A stretch of 64,000 bases of DNA from Pseudalkalibacillus sp. SCS-8 (GCF_040126055.1 NZ_CP143541.1:2852001-2916000), one strand, 5' to 3'. Positions 1 to 9,221 are shown, counted from the stretch's first letter. Program-made: numbers and translations. Notes: generated from the letters alone by a model not told the origin.

Positions 1-555
1 GAATCTTCAGCTGCTTCATCCCATACAGTCAAATCTGGTGATACGATGTGGAAGATTGCTTCATACTATCAGATTGGTACATCTGAAATCATTCAAGCGA
101 ATCCACAAGTCGAAAATCCAGATCGAATTTATCCTGGGCAAAAATTGAACATTCCCGATAATAGCGGCGTAAGATCCATTGAAAAGCAAGTTGTGCAGCT
201 TGTTAATAATGAACGAGCGAAACATGGTCTTCAACCGCTAAAAGAGAATTGGGAGCTTTCAAGAGTTGCCCGGTATAAATCAAAGGATATGATTGAACAA
301 AATTACTTCAGTCATACTTCTCCTACTTACGGAAGTCCATTTAAGATGATCAGAGACTTCGGTATTTCTTATCGTACAGCAGGAGAAAACATTGCAGCTG
401 GACAACGTACAGCTGAAGCAGTAGTGGATGCATGGATGAACAGTGAGGGTCATCGTAAAAACATCCTATCAAGCAACTACAAAGAAATCGGTGTAGGATA
501 TGCTAAAGGAGGGAGCTACGGACATTACTGGACTCAAATGTTCATCAGCCGATAA
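1..555 (+). CDS. LysM + CAP (SCP-like) domain wall protein, 5' end cut by window
   Basis: The frame is open from base 1, so the true start lies outside the window. The visible protein begins in a LysM module (HTVKSGDTMWKIA ... GQKLNIP), which binds peptidoglycan. A CAP domain follows, with the usual VNNERAKHGLQPL helix, FSHTSP, AGENIAAG and the HRKNILSSNYKEIGVGYA block. This is the YkwD/SafA-like architecture of secreted Bacillus wall or spore-coat proteins, which carry one or more LysM repeats ahead of the CAP domain. The biochemical role of bacterial CAP domains is not settled. A rho-independent terminator follows directly. Family assignment is secure; the N-terminal signal peptide and any further LysM repeats cannot be seen. 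Confidence 0.9.
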   Translation, partial: ESSAASSHTVKSGDTMWKIASYYQIGTSEIIQANPQVENPDRIYPGQKLNIPDNSGVRSIEKQVVQLVNNERAKHGLQPLKENWELSRVARYKSKDMIEQNYFSHTSPTYGSPFKMIRDFGISYRTAGENIAAGQRTAEAVVDAWMNSEGHRKNILSSNYKEIGVGYAKGGSYGHYWTQMFISR

Positions 556-563
556 AACGAATT

Positions 564-589
564 AAGCCACCCGTTTGGGTGGCTTTTTT
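564..589 (+). terminator. Rho-independent terminator of the LysM/CAP gene
   Basis: A 9-bp stem AAGCCACCC/GGGTGGCTT with a 4-nt loop is followed by a T run, 9 nt after the stop codon. Confidence 0.9.
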
Positions 590-596
590 ACATAAA

Positions 597-758
597 GGCT
601 CTGTCTGTTGAACAGCTTCAGGCGGACGCTTTCTGCGGGCAACGCTTCAGCCTCACAGACCTCGTTCCTCGCTCAGCGGGGTCTTCAGCTGTTGCTTCCC
701 CCTGGAGTCGCCGCCTTACGCTTTTGTTTTCTTATCAACAATAAAAGCTAACAGAGCC
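597..758. repeat. GC-rich intergenic repeat, full-length copy with terminal inverted repeats
   Basis: The element is bounded by GGCTCTGT (597-604) and ACAGAGCC (751-758), an 8-bp terminal inverted repeat. The interior carries GCTTCAGGCGGACGCTTTC.GCGGGCAACGCTTC, then a GC-rich centre, then GGAGTCGCCGCC. Related shorter copies lie at 16078-16112 and, inverted, at 52171-52256. No reading frame is supported inside it. It looks like a non-coding, MITE-like dispersed element. How many copies exist elsewhere in the genome is not visible here. Confidence 0.75.
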
Positions 759-770
759 TACATAAAAGAC

Positions 771-1109
771 TTACATTCTAAGCTGGATCGGAATGATTGG
801 ATTCACAGCATCATTCTCCACTTGTTCATCCAGTAACTGCAATTGCAGCCTCAAATCCTCTTCGTCAAATGGGAGGAATTCCATGGCATCCAACTGCTCT
901 AACAACTTCCGATGTAATTTCTTATATCCTGTCCACTTCTTCTTTTGTGCTTGTTCCATCAATGCAGACAATGTAGCAAGACACTTCGCAAGTTGAGGAT
1001 CGTCACCATCCAATAGCATTTCACGACTGATATGGTGACATTCTACATAGTCTTGCTTTACATTAAAGGTCTGTATGTAGTTATTTATTCTTTCCTTTTG
1101 TGCATTCAT
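771..1109 (-). CDS. Hypothetical protein, 112 aa
   Basis: I do not recognise the family. The start at 1109 is chosen because GGGGAGG sits about 8 nt upstream. An upstream extension of 27 residues has no such site. The product is soluble, with predicted helices, a basic middle (MEQAQKKKWTGYKKLHRKLL) and an acidic C-terminal third ending VNPIIPIQLRM. There is no signal peptide or membrane segment. It stands alone between the repeat element and the terminator of the downstream-facing symporter gene. Coding potential is supported by the ribosome binding site and the charged, non-repetitive composition; function is unknown. Confidence 0.6.
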   Translation of the reverse strand: MNAQKERINNYIQTFNVKQDYVECHHISREMLLDGDDPQLAKCLATLSALMEQAQKKKWTGYKKLHRKLLEQLDAMEFLPFDEEDLRLQLQLLDEQVENDAVNPIIPIQLRM

Positions 1110-1213
1110 TTGACCAGCCTCCCCGTTCCTTACGTTTATGCAATACCCGCATTTCATATCTTGTAAATCATAAAATCGATAATTTATCATTTTTTATTCT
1201 ACAACAGTACCTA

Positions 1214-1248
1214 TTTAAAAAAAGCCGGTCAATAGATGACCGGCTTTT
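1214..1248 (-). terminator. Rho-independent terminator of the symporter gene
   Basis: AAAGCCGGTC/GACCGGCTTT forms a 10-bp stem with a 7-nt loop. Read on the minus strand it is followed by a run of seven T. Confidence 0.9.
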
Positions 1249-1262
1249 CAGGAGAAAAGGAA

Positions 1263-2696
1263 TTATTCACTTGAAGCTTTTTGTCGGTATTCCCTTTCTT
1301 CGTCCCACACTTCTGTATTGTGAAGACCGACTGTTCGTGGGTCGAACAGTGGATCTTTACCTTCACGCTTCTGCGCAAGATAATCCTTCAATGTGGCAAA
1401 TGCAATCTTTCCAAGCATGGTGATTGCAATCAAGTTGACGAGTGCCATTAACGCCATGAATAGGTCAGCTAGACTCCAGACAATCGCAATTTTCGCGACA
1501 GAACCGAAAAATACCATTCCGATTACTGCAAGACGATAGAGGAACATCCAGCTTTTGTTTCCTGAACGCATAAATCCGATGTTGGACTCACCATAGTAGT
1601 AGTTTCCGACCACTGAACTAAATGCAAACATGAAGATGAACACAGCAATTGTTATGCCGGCCCAATCACCAAGATGTGTATTCATTGCTTGTTGCGTCAA
1701 CTGGATTCCATCATTCGAACCTGTGTAGACGCCAGAAAGTATAATCATGAATGCTGTTGCAGAACAAATCAAAATTGTATCTGTAAAGACACTCAATGTT
1801 TGAATGAGACCTTGCTTGGCTGGGTGGGATACGTTTGCAGTTGCAGCCGCATTAGGCGCACTACCCATACCAGCTTCGTTAGAGAATAGACCACGCTTGA
1901 TACCATTCATTAGCGCAGCCCCGACTCCTCCACCTACTGCTTCTTCAAATCCGAACGCACTCTTTACAATAAGAGCAATGACGGATGGAAGTTCAGTGAT
2001 ATTGACGACTAAAATATAAAGTGCAATCAACAGGTAGACAATGGCCATGAATGGAACGATCGTCTCGGCTACACGTGCAATTCGTTTGATTCCACCAAAG
2101 ATGATAACAGCAACAATTGCACTTATGACGATTGCAAAAACAAATCGATTCAACCCAAACGATTGTTCAAACGCAAGAGAGATCGTATTTGCTTGTACAG
2201 CATTGAACACCAGACCGAACGTGAATGTGATCAAGACCGAAAACAGGATCCCCAACCACCGTTTGTTCAATCCTTTTTCCATATAATACGCTGGTCCACC
2301 ACGGAAACCGAAGTCATCTTTGACTTTATAGATCTGTGCTAGTGTACTTTCAACAAATGCTGTTGCTGCTCCAATCAGGGCGATGATCCACATCCAGAAG
2401 ACCGCTCCTGGTCCACCGAGGGAAATCGCTAGAGCAACACCTGCAAGGTTACCTGTTCCGACACGGGAAGCCGTACTTATACTGAAAGCCTGGAACGACG
2501 AAACCCCACGTCTTTTTTTGTCCTTTGAAACAGTCGCTCCCTCACCGAGAAGCTTCACCATTTCTTTTATCATTCGAAATTGTACGAAATTTGTTCGGAT
2601 AGAAAAATAAACCCCTAAAATTAATAGAAGTGCAATTAACACATAAGTCCATAAGAGCTCATTTCCCCATCCGACGATTGATTCTAACCACGACAC
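1263..2696 (-). CDS. Alanine/glycine:cation symporter family protein (AGCS, AlsT-like)
   Basis: This 477-aa multi-pass membrane protein matches the AGCS sodium:amino-acid symporter family. The signature RVGTGNLAGVALAISLGGPG lies at about residues 78-97 and is followed by AVFWMWIIALIGAATAFVEST. A second family block, NEAGMGSAPNAAATA, lies near the middle. Family members move alanine or glycine with Na+ (or H+). The B. subtilis homologue AlsT is linked to glutamine uptake, so substrate cannot be fixed from sequence. The gene is monocistronic: its own promoter lies at 2740-2768 and its terminator at 1214-1248. I looked for a glycine riboswitch in the leader and saw none. Confidence 0.9.
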   Translation of the reverse strand: MSWLESIVGWGNELLWTYVLIALLLILGVYFSIRTNFVQFRMIKEMVKLLGEGATVSKDKKRRGVSSFQAFSISTASRVGTGNLAGVALAISLGGPGAVFWMWIIALIGAATAFVESTLAQIYKVKDDFGFRGGPAYYMEKGLNKRWLGILFSVLITFTFGLVFNAVQANTISLAFEQSFGLNRFVFAIVISAIVAVIIFGGIKRIARVAETIVPFMAIVYLLIALYILVVNITELPSVIALIVKSAFGFEEAVGGGVGAALMNGIKRGLFSNEAGMGSAPNAAATANVSHPAKQGLIQTLSVFTDTILICSATAFMIILSGVYTGSNDGIQLTQQAMNTHLGDWAGITIAVFIFMFAFSSVVGNYYYGESNIGFMRSGNKSWMFLYRLAVIGMVFFGSVAKIAIVWSLADLFMALMALVNLIAITMLGKIAFATLKDYLAQKREGKDPLFDPRTVGLHNTEVWDEEREYRQKASSE

Positions 2697-2739
2697 AATA
2701 ATTCACCTCAATAAAGTAGTATTAAGCATACCACGCTTT

Positions 2740-2768
2740 ATTGTATTACATCATTAAACAGTTGTCAT
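2740..2768 (-). promoter_or_regulatory. Sigma-A type promoter of the AGCS symporter
   Basis: Read on the minus strand: -35 ATGACA (2763-2768), 17-bp spacer, -10 TACAAT (2740-2745), about 44 bp ahead of the start codon. Confidence 0.6.
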
Positions 2769-2861
2769 TGGGGATTCCTGGTAATACGATTTATGTATGC
2801 TTACAATCTCTATTTCCACATAACAAATTGAGATAAACTTCCAATTATCGTTATAAAATGA

Positions 2862-2902
2862 CAAAAACCAGGAAACCATTTTAATAATATGGTATCCTGG
2901 TT
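2862..2902 (-). terminator. Terminator of the fatty-acid degradation operon
   Basis: An imperfect long stem, AACCAGGA.ACCAT pairing with ATGGT.TCCTGGTT, lies just after the crotonase stop. A T run follows on the minus strand. Confidence 0.8.
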
Positions 2903-2911
2903 CCTGCAAAC

Positions 2912-3676
2912 TTATTTAGCACGGTTCAGAAAGGCTTCAATCCGTTGTTTATGCTCGATTGTCTTCCTCATCTTACCCTGTGCTTCACTTTCTAAGTCTA
3001 ATATTTTCGTCAATTCCAATACTTCAGTTGCGTTCAGAATCAGCTTCGATTCGATTTGAGCCTGGAAAGGTTGGTTCAGATGTTTTCCTGCAAGCTCAAA
3101 TGCTGCCTCTAACGGGTCGTCCTCAACAAAATAATCAATAATTCCTAGCTCCTTTGATTCTGAAGCGCTGAAAGTCTTTCCTTGCCAAATCGCGTGCTTC
3201 GCTCGTTGATAACCGATTCTCTTCTTTAGTAGATAGTGGCATCCACCATCCGGAACGAGACCGACCTTGATGAAGTTCAATCCGAAACTCGCTTGTTGGG
3301 ATGCAACGATGTAATCCGAGGCGAGTGCAAGACTGAACCCAAGACCAGCAGCAGGACCCTGGACAGCGGATATAACAATTTGGGGTAGGGTAAACACTTT
3401 CAATATCATTTCATTCACTTTTCCCATGATCTCTTTGAATAACGGATCGGATATTCCAGCACTCATGGATTGAATGTCACCACCTGATGAAAAGCCTGTT
3501 CCAGCACCAGAAAGGATGACAACCTTCTTTTCGCTTTTAATGATTTCTTCTAATCGTTCAATTAAACAATCTACCATTTCTACATTCATCGCATTCAACC
3601 GCTCAGGTCGATTCAATTCTATGTGGACAATTTCATCCTTAACACTCATTCTTACGGGTTCCATTGCTAAATTCAT
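2912..3676 (-). CDS. Enoyl-CoA hydratase/isomerase family protein (crotonase)
   Basis: The start at 3676 is set by AGGAGGACTTGT-ATG; this places it 13 nt after the thiolase stop and gives 254 aa. The crotonase oxyanion-hole region GFSSGGDIQSM lies near residues 61-71 and VQGPAAGLGFSLALASDYIV near 105-124. The position that normally carries the first catalytic Glu (FGQPE in hydratases) reads FGLNF, and the second acid position is Asp in GLVPDGG (about residue 143). That pattern is nearer to PaaG-type isomerases than to a standard 2-enoyl-CoA hydratase. It is the last gene of the beta-oxidation operon, so it acts on acyl-CoA thioesters, but hydratase activity should not be assumed. Confidence 0.88.
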   Translation of the reverse strand: MNLAMEPVRMSVKDEIVHIELNRPERLNAMNVEMVDCLIERLEEIIKSEKKVVILSGAGTGFSSGGDIQSMSAGISDPLFKEIMGKVNEMILKVFTLPQIVISAVQGPAAGLGFSLALASDYIVASQQASFGLNFIKVGLVPDGGCHYLLKKRIGYQRAKHAIWQGKTFSASESKELGIIDYFVEDDPLEAAFELAGKHLNQPFQAQIESKLILNATEVLELTKILDLESEAQGKMRKTIEHKQRIEAFLNRAK

Positions 3677-3689
3677 ACAAGTCCTCCTT

Positions 3690-4841
3690 TTAAATACGCT
3701 CAATAATAGATGCTGTCGCCATTCCATGTCCGATACAGATGGTCAGTAGTCCATACCTTCCTCCTGTTCGTTCCAACTCATGTAACAAAGTGGTCATCAG
3801 CTTTGCTCCAGTCGCACCTAAAGGATGTCCTAATGCTATCGCACCTCCATTTACATTGACCCTTTCCAGTGGATAACCGATTGCTTTTTGCCAGGCAAGA
3901 ACCACTGGTGCGAAGGCTTCGTTAATTTCAACGAGATCGATATCCTGAATCGACATCCCCGCTTTCTTCAATACTTTTCTTGTAGCTGGAATGACACCAT
4001 CAAGCATCATCGTGGGATCGGAGCCGACTACGACACGTTGGAGGATCCTGGCTCGTGGCTTCAACCCTAATGATGCAGCTTTTTCTGAACTCATAAGTAG
4101 AACAGCTGCAGCACCGTCGCTCATTTGACTTGCATTTCCAGCTGTTACGACACCGTCAGGCTTGAATACAGGTTTTAAATTCGTCAATGCATCGAATGAG
4201 GTATCCTTCCTTGGTCCTTCATCCATCGTCACTTCAATAGCATTACCATCAGCATCTTGTCCCATCATCGGGACAATTTCCCGCTCAAATCTGCCTTCAG
4301 CTTGGGCTTTCAACGCCCTTTTGTGACTTTCAAGAGCGTATTGATCAAGCTCTTCTCTTTTTAACCCATACTGATCTGCAATCAGTTCAGCCGATACTCC
4401 TTGGTGTATGAAATTGTATTTATCCTTTAATGAGTCGGGGATGGTATGCTCATTTCCATCGCTTAAGATCGGTACCATCGTCATATTCTCGACACCTGCT
4501 GCAATGGTGATATCCATATCTCCTGCCAAAATTTCTTGGGAGGCAAAATGAAGTGCCTGTTGACCGGAGCCACACATCCGATTGATTTGGACAGATGGAA
4601 CCTCCACTGGAAAGCCCGAATCGAGTGCAGCCAGACGCCCGATGTTGAAGCCTTGTTCGGAGTGAGGGGTTACGCATCCCATGACGATGTCTTCAATTAA
4701 AGCTTTATCAACTTTCGCTCTCTTCGTCACTTCATCCAATACTTTGCCTGCCAAATGAACAGGATGTGTATTCCGAAAAGCCCCTTTTCTTTTTCCAATT
4801 GCTGTCCTGACCGCTTCAACAATCACCACGTCCCTGTTCAT
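3690..4841 (-). CDS. Acetyl-CoA acyltransferase (thiolase family, FadA-like)
   Basis: This 383-aa thiolase has all catalytic elements. The acyl-accepting Cys is about residue 90 in [11 protein letters not shown]. The His is in [15 protein letters not shown], and the second Cys is in the C-terminal CIGHG motif. It cleaves 3-ketoacyl-CoA to acetyl-CoA in beta-oxidation, or works in reverse as a condensing enzyme. It sits between the 3-hydroxyacyl-CoA dehydrogenase and the crotonase with short gaps, all on the minus strand, consistent with a single operon. Full length for the family. Chain-length preference is not visible. Confidence 0.95.
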   Translation of the reverse strand: MNRDVVIVEAVRTAIGKRKGAFRNTHPVHLAGKVLDEVTKRAKVDKALIEDIVMGCVTPHSEQGFNIGRLAALDSGFPVEVPSVQINRMCGSGQQALHFASQEILAGDMDITIAAGVENMTMVPILSDGNEHTIPDSLKDKYNFIHQGVSAELIADQYGLKREELDQYALESHKRALKAQAEGRFEREIVPMMGQDADGNAIEVTMDEGPRKDTSFDALTNLKPVFKPDGVVTAGNASQMSDGAAAVLLMSSEKAASLGLKPRARILQRVVVGSDPTMMLDGVIPATRKVLKKAGMSIQDIDLVEINEAFAPVVLAWQKAIGYPLERVNVNGGAIALGHPLGATGAKLMTTLLHELERTGGRYGLLTICIGHGMATASIIERI

Positions 4842-4865
4842 GTCGATCCCTCCAATACTTCTTGA

Positions 4866-5711
4866 TCATTCATATGAATAAAATCCTCTTCCTGTTTTCA
4901 CTCCATAATGACCCGCTTCGACGAGCTTCCTTAAGATTTGTGGCGGACGGAAACGGTCCCCAAACGCTTCAACCAGTCCCTCACTCGCAAACAGCATCGT
5001 ATCGAGTCCTACGTAATCAGCAAGCTGGAGTGGACCCATCGGATAGTTCAAACCGAGACGGATCGCCTTGTCTACATCCTCCAGGGATGCAACACCTTCT
5101 TCATAAATCCTCATACATTCAAGCATATGCGCAGAAAGTGCCCTTGTCGTGACAAATCCTTGTGTATCTTTGACTAGGACCGTTTCTTTTCCAACATCTT
5201 CAGAAACTTGTTCAATTGCCTTCACTGTATTGTCTGAGGTATCAATCCCTTTTACGATTTCAATCAATTTCATGATTGGAGCGGGATTGAACCAATGCAT
5301 TCCGATGACTCGATCTGTACGACCAGTCGAAGCAGCAATGGAAGTTACACTTAATTCTGACGTGTTCGTTGCTAGGATCGTATGATTAGGCGCATATTGA
5401 TCAAGCTTTTCAAAAATTGATTTTTTTAATTCGAGATTTTCAGGAACCGCTTCAATAATCAAGTCACGATCCTGGCACGCCTGCTCAAGCTCTTTCGTCG
5501 TCGTGATGTTGGAAAGTGTTCGCTTGGCCTCGTCATGGTTGATGTGACCTGCTTTTTCAAGACGTGCCAGGCTTTTCTCAATTTTATGACGGGCTTTAGA
5601 TAAAGCGTCCTCTGTGATATCTTGTAAAATCACTTGTTTGTCTTTCATCGCCATAGCTTGAGCAATCCCATTTCCCATCAAGCCAGCACCGATGACTCCG
5701 ATTTTCTTCAT
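4866..5711 (-). CDS. 3-hydroxyacyl-CoA (3-hydroxybutyryl-CoA) dehydrogenase
   Basis: The 281-aa protein starts with an NAD-binding Rossmann motif, GVIGAGLMGNGIAQAMA (residues 5-21). The catalytic His is about residue 139 in GMHWFNPAPIMKLIEIV, with the partner Glu in the following helix. The C-terminal half carries GFVTTR and the YPMGPLQLADYVGLD block typical of short single-domain HBD enzymes. It oxidises L-3-hydroxyacyl-CoA to the 3-keto product, the substrate of the adjacent thiolase. The thiolase start is 25 nt downstream. The length matches MmgB/Hbd proteins rather than bifunctional FadB/FadN. Confidence 0.95.
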   Translation of the reverse strand: MKKIGVIGAGLMGNGIAQAMAMKDKQVILQDITEDALSKARHKIEKSLARLEKAGHINHDEAKRTLSNITTTKELEQACQDRDLIIEAVPENLELKKSIFEKLDQYAPNHTILATNTSELSVTSIAASTGRTDRVIGMHWFNPAPIMKLIEIVKGIDTSDNTVKAIEQVSEDVGKETVLVKDTQGFVTTRALSAHMLECMRIYEEGVASLEDVDKAIRLGLNYPMGPLQLADYVGLDTMLFASEGLVEAFGDRFRPPQILRKLVEAGHYGVKTGRGFYSYE

Positions 5712-5800
5712 TTATTACCGTCTCCTTTATGAACCTATGTACAATGTTTAGGAATGATGGGCTGACCGTTATTGATTCATTCGATCAGCCCAATTGTTTT

Positions 5801-6946
5801 CTATAATCCTAATTCCTTTACTATAATCGTCTTCATTATGTCATTTGTACCTGCATAGATGGATGCAACCGGAATATCCCTGTAGCGTCTTGCAATCTCA
5901 TATTCTTCCATGTAGCCATAACCACCATGAAGCTGCATGCATTCCGTTGCAACCTTCCGGGCCATTTCTGTCGTCCAGTATTTAGCCATAGACACTTTTT
6001 TGACCACATTTCTGCCTTGGATGTGATGATCAATTAAGTCATCCAAAAACGTCCTGCCAATTTCAACTTCAGTAGCCATTTCCGCAATTCGAAATTGAAT
6101 GCTCTGGAAGTCGCTGATTTTCTTACCGAACGCTTCTCGATTTTTCACATATTCGATCGTCTGCTTCAGCATTTCTTCAGCAGCTGTCACCGCTTCAATC
6201 GCTACAATGAGCCTTTCTTGTTGGAGTTGCTGCATCAAGTAATAGAATCCTTTCCCTTCATCACCAAGGAGGTTTTCAGCAGGGACACGAGCATCCTCAA
6301 AAATAAGCTCTGCAGTATCCTGACTATGCAGTCCTACCTTATCCAGCTTTTTCCCTCTGGAAAATCCAGGAGTGCCCCTTTCGACAACCATCAAACTGAT
6401 ACCTTTATAGGCTGGTGACGCTTTTGGATCCGTTTTGCAGACAACCACAATCAAATCAGCATGAATCCCATTCGTAATGAAGGTCTTTTCACCATTTAAA
6501 ATGTAATGGTCTCCATTTTTTCGAGCGGTCATACGGATGCCTGCAAGGTCGGAACCAGCGCCCGGTTCAGTCATCGCAATTGCAGTAATGAATTCACCAC
6601 TAATGCATTTTGGAAGCCAACGCTGTTTTAGTTCTTCTGTTCCATATTCTGAAATATAGGGAGTTACAATATCGTTGTGCAAACCGATTCCGACCAAGCT
6701 CGAACCAACTCGCTCCATCTCTTCCAACAAAACGACGGAATATGCAAAGTCAGCATTCAAGCCCCCATACGATTCATCAACCCATGGACAAAGGAACCCG
6801 TTATCCCCCATCTTTTTCCAAAACGATCGGGGTATGAGCCGATCCTTCTCCCATTGGTCGTAATTTGGATAGGCCTCTTTTTGAAGAAATTTACGAAAGG
6901 CCTCCCGGAAGATTTGATGTTCTTCTTGCAAATATCTAGCTGTCAT
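5801..6946 (-). CDS. Acyl-CoA dehydrogenase (LCAD/IVD-like)
   Basis: The 381-aa flavoprotein has the family blocks AMTEPGAGSDLAGI, NGEKTFITNG, QLHGGYGYMEEYEIARRYRD and IYAGTNDIMK. The last motif has Ala where MCAD- and SCAD-type enzymes have the catalytic Glu (YEGTNE). Long-chain and isovaleryl-CoA dehydrogenases also lack Glu there and use one in the helix after QERL. The protein has QQERLIVAIEAVTAAEEML at the right place, so the enzyme is probably active with that alternative base. It introduces the 2,3 double bond and passes electrons to ETF, which is not encoded nearby. The gene follows the ligase gene with a 23-nt gap. Confidence 0.93.
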   Translation of the reverse strand: MTARYLQEEHQIFREAFRKFLQKEAYPNYDQWEKDRLIPRSFWKKMGDNGFLCPWVDESYGGLNADFAYSVVLLEEMERVGSSLVGIGLHNDIVTPYISEYGTEELKQRWLPKCISGEFITAIAMTEPGAGSDLAGIRMTARKNGDHYILNGEKTFITNGIHADLIVVVCKTDPKASPAYKGISLMVVERGTPGFSRGKKLDKVGLHSQDTAELIFEDARVPAENLLGDEGKGFYYLMQQLQQERLIVAIEAVTAAEEMLKQTIEYVKNREAFGKKISDFQSIQFRIAEMATEVEIGRTFLDDLIDHHIQGRNVVKKVSMAKYWTTEMARKVATECMQLHGGYGYMEEYEIARRYRDIPVASIYAGTNDIMKTIIVKELGL

Positions 6947-6969
6947 AAGACCCTCCTCTTCCCTGACTT

Positions 6970-8538
6970 CTATGGCATTTGTGTTTCACGGTCACGTTTG
7001 AATTGTTTTTTGAGTAAGAATTTTTGGATTTTACCACTTGCGTTCCTCGGTAGATCATCTACGAAAATGTACTGTCGGGGACGTTTGTAATCTGCTAATG
7101 CAGTACTTGATTTACAAAATTCCTCTAAAACTTCTTCATTCAGTTCCTTGTCTTTCTTCACGATGACAGCAGTGACTTTTTCGCCCCACTTCTCATCTGG
7201 CGTACCGAGAACGGCCACATCAAGCACACCATCATGTTCATAAAGCAAATCTTCCACCTCACGAGGATACACATTCTCTCCCCCTGATATAATCATGTCA
7301 TCCACTCGATCAGAAACATAGAGGTACCCCTCTTCATCCATGTATCCAAGGTCTCCGGTATGATACCAGCCTTTATACATTGCTGACTTGGATGCCTCCT
7401 CACGGTTATAATAACCAACCATCATACTCGGTCCTTGTACAATGATTTCACCGATTTCACCTGGTGCAAGAATATCTTCAGGATCTGATGGGCCATGTTC
7501 ATTCGTTTGGACGACGCGGATCTCATGGTTTAAGAATGCTTTGCCCGCTGATCCTGCTTTTGAGAGTTGTTCATCCTTGGATAGGAAGGTGATTGCAGGT
7601 CCCATTTCCGTCATACCATAAGCTTGAATTAGGTCGACTCCAAGTTTTTCCTTACATGCCCTTACGAGTGCAGGTGCCATAGGAGCAGCTCCATATAGCC
7701 CGTACTTCAAACTACTCCTGTTATAGGAAGAAAGATCTTGCTGTAGAATCATATTCCACATCGTCGGAGCTCCAAAGAAAACCGTGATTTTCTCTCGATC
7801 AATCACTTCCAATACCTGTTGAGGATCGAAGTGATGAATGATGACATTCGTCGCTCCCACATGGACCCTTGGCAGGAAGCAACAATGTAATTCCGCACAA
7901 TGGAACAGCGGTGCACCAACCAAGCCTCGATCGTTCTCCGTAATATCAATCATGGCAATACATGCTAAACTTTGTTCAACCATGTCTCTGTGACGATGCA
8001 TGACCCCTTTCGGCCTACCAGTCGTTCCACTTGTATACATGATGGCGTACAGGTCGTTTTCACTTACTTCGATCTTGGGTTCATCATCGGAACAGTTGTT
8101 GATTCGTTCATGATAATCCACTGCATAAGAAGGACATTTTTCACTAATGCACCAGAAAGACGTATCCTCTGCTTTCTCCTGAATCGCAGCAACATAAGGC
8201 TCGAGCATCGATTCGAACAAGAATACGGTCGGTTTTGCATCTTCTAAAATATAGGCGACTTCTTGTGCTTTTAGCCGGAAGTTTATCGGGTTGAGAACAG
8301 CTCCAATCTTGGCACATGCAAAAAATGTCGTTGCAAATTCCATATTGTTAAATAAGTAAGTAGATACCCGGTCTCCCTTCCTTACGCCTGACTCAACCAG
8401 TGCATTGGCAAGCTGATTAACTTTCATATTCCATTCTGAATAAGTCCAACGTTGATTCGTTCCTGCATCCACTAGTGCCTCTTTGTTGGGAAACTTCTGT
8501 ACGGTTTGACTAAACAACTTTCCAATCGTTACATACAT
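6970..8538 (-). CDS. Acyl-CoA synthetase (AMP-binding, fatty acid-CoA ligase)
   Basis: The start at 8538 is set by GAAGGAGGAACAAGT-ATG and gives 522 aa. A 31-residue in-frame extension upstream lacks support. ANL-superfamily motifs are complete: the phosphate loop MYTSGTTGRPKGVMHRH, YGMTEMGP, the hinge region YHTGDLGYMDEEGYLYVSDR, and the catalytic Lys in PRNASGKIQKFLL near the C terminus. It activates a free fatty acid with ATP and CoA and so feeds the four downstream genes. It is the first gene of the operon. The order ligase, dehydrogenase, hydroxyacyl dehydrogenase, thiolase, crotonase gives nearly a full beta-oxidation spiral. Confidence 0.94.
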   Translation of the reverse strand: MYVTIGKLFSQTVQKFPNKEALVDAGTNQRWTYSEWNMKVNQLANALVESGVRKGDRVSTYLFNNMEFATTFFACAKIGAVLNPINFRLKAQEVAYILEDAKPTVFLFESMLEPYVAAIQEKAEDTSFWCISEKCPSYAVDYHERINNCSDDEPKIEVSENDLYAIMYTSGTTGRPKGVMHRHRDMVEQSLACIAMIDITENDRGLVGAPLFHCAELHCCFLPRVHVGATNVIIHHFDPQQVLEVIDREKITVFFGAPTMWNMILQQDLSSYNRSSLKYGLYGAAPMAPALVRACKEKLGVDLIQAYGMTEMGPAITFLSKDEQLSKAGSAGKAFLNHEIRVVQTNEHGPSDPEDILAPGEIGEIIVQGPSMMVGYYNREEASKSAMYKGWYHTGDLGYMDEEGYLYVSDRVDDMIISGGENVYPREVEDLLYEHDGVLDVAVLGTPDEKWGEKVTAVIVKKDKELNEEVLEEFCKSSTALADYKRPRQYIFVDDLPRNASGKIQKFLLKKQFKRDRETQMP

Positions 8539-8871
8539 ACTTGTTCCTCCTTCTAATAGAGAGAATATGTTTTTCATTTTATCCTCGAGCACTGATGCTA
8601 ATTGACTACGAATCCTCCTTATCTCTAGCAATCTATTTAGTTAATTCTTTATGAGCGGTATTAAATCCTACTAATTTTAGAATTTTCGTACAATTAATGA
8701 AATTAAATGGTTGTTTTATAGATTTTTGATATAAATAGGGTTAATTGTCGAAAAAACGGGGTAATAACCTAGTAAACAAATCACAAGATAAAAATAAAAA
8801 AGTATAGACTTCACAGGCTTTTGGACTATGTAAAAACCATACAAATACCAAATGGATAGGAGGAATTCGAA
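8539..8871. other. Divergent intergenic region (333 bp)
   Basis: AT-rich spacer between the fatty-acid operon and the IDEAL-domain gene. It must hold both promoters, but I find no convincing -35/-10 pair and no FadR-type box (TGAATGA...TCATTCA). A second AAGGAGG (8610-8616, minus strand) lies upstream of the ligase start without an ATG at the right distance. No gene is seen. Confidence 0.5.
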
Positions 8872-9213
8872 ATGAGTAGCCTAAAGCTACCGATTTTCCA
8901 GAATGGAGATTGGGTCAGGGGGAAAACAATTAATGACGAGATTTTACAAGGATTTATTCATTCGATTCATCCTGCTAACGGTACTGTCAAAATTGTTGTG
9001 ACACAGTCTGATCATCACAAGATCGTAGGGAAAACGGTTGAAACGTTCATCCACCGAATCCAACCTTTGACAGAATCGATTGATGACCAGGAGACTTTCC
9101 TTGAAAATCTTATTGATGTCGCTCTACTGACCAAAGATAAAGATTGGTTTATGGAAATTTGGGATCGCCTCGATGAACTACGCAAGCAAAAAGAAACGAC
9201 GATGCCATGTTAA
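8872..9213 (+). CDS. IDEAL domain-containing protein, 113 aa
   Basis: The C-terminal part (about residues 80-105: ENLIDVALLTKDKDWFMEIW...LDEL) fits the IDEAL domain, a short helical module found in small Firmicute proteins such as YpiB and YozD. The N-terminal 70 residues look like a small beta-barrel-type fold (NGDWVRGKTINDEILQGFI) that I cannot assign. A TAGGAGGA ribosome binding site lies 7 nt ahead of the ATG. The gene is monocistronic with a terminator 9 nt downstream. No function is known with confidence for this arrangement. Confidence 0.7.
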   Translation: MSSLKLPIFQNGDWVRGKTINDEILQGFIHSIHPANGTVKIVVTQSDHHKIVGKTVETFIHRIQPLTESIDDQETFLENLIDVALLTKDKDWFMEIWDRLDELRKQKETTMPC

Positions 9214-9221
9214 ACAGGAAG

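Noticed and set aside
2697..2911. Glycine riboswitch upstream of the AGCS symporter
   Set aside because: No tandem aptamer-like pairing or conserved core found; only a sigma-A promoter is visible.
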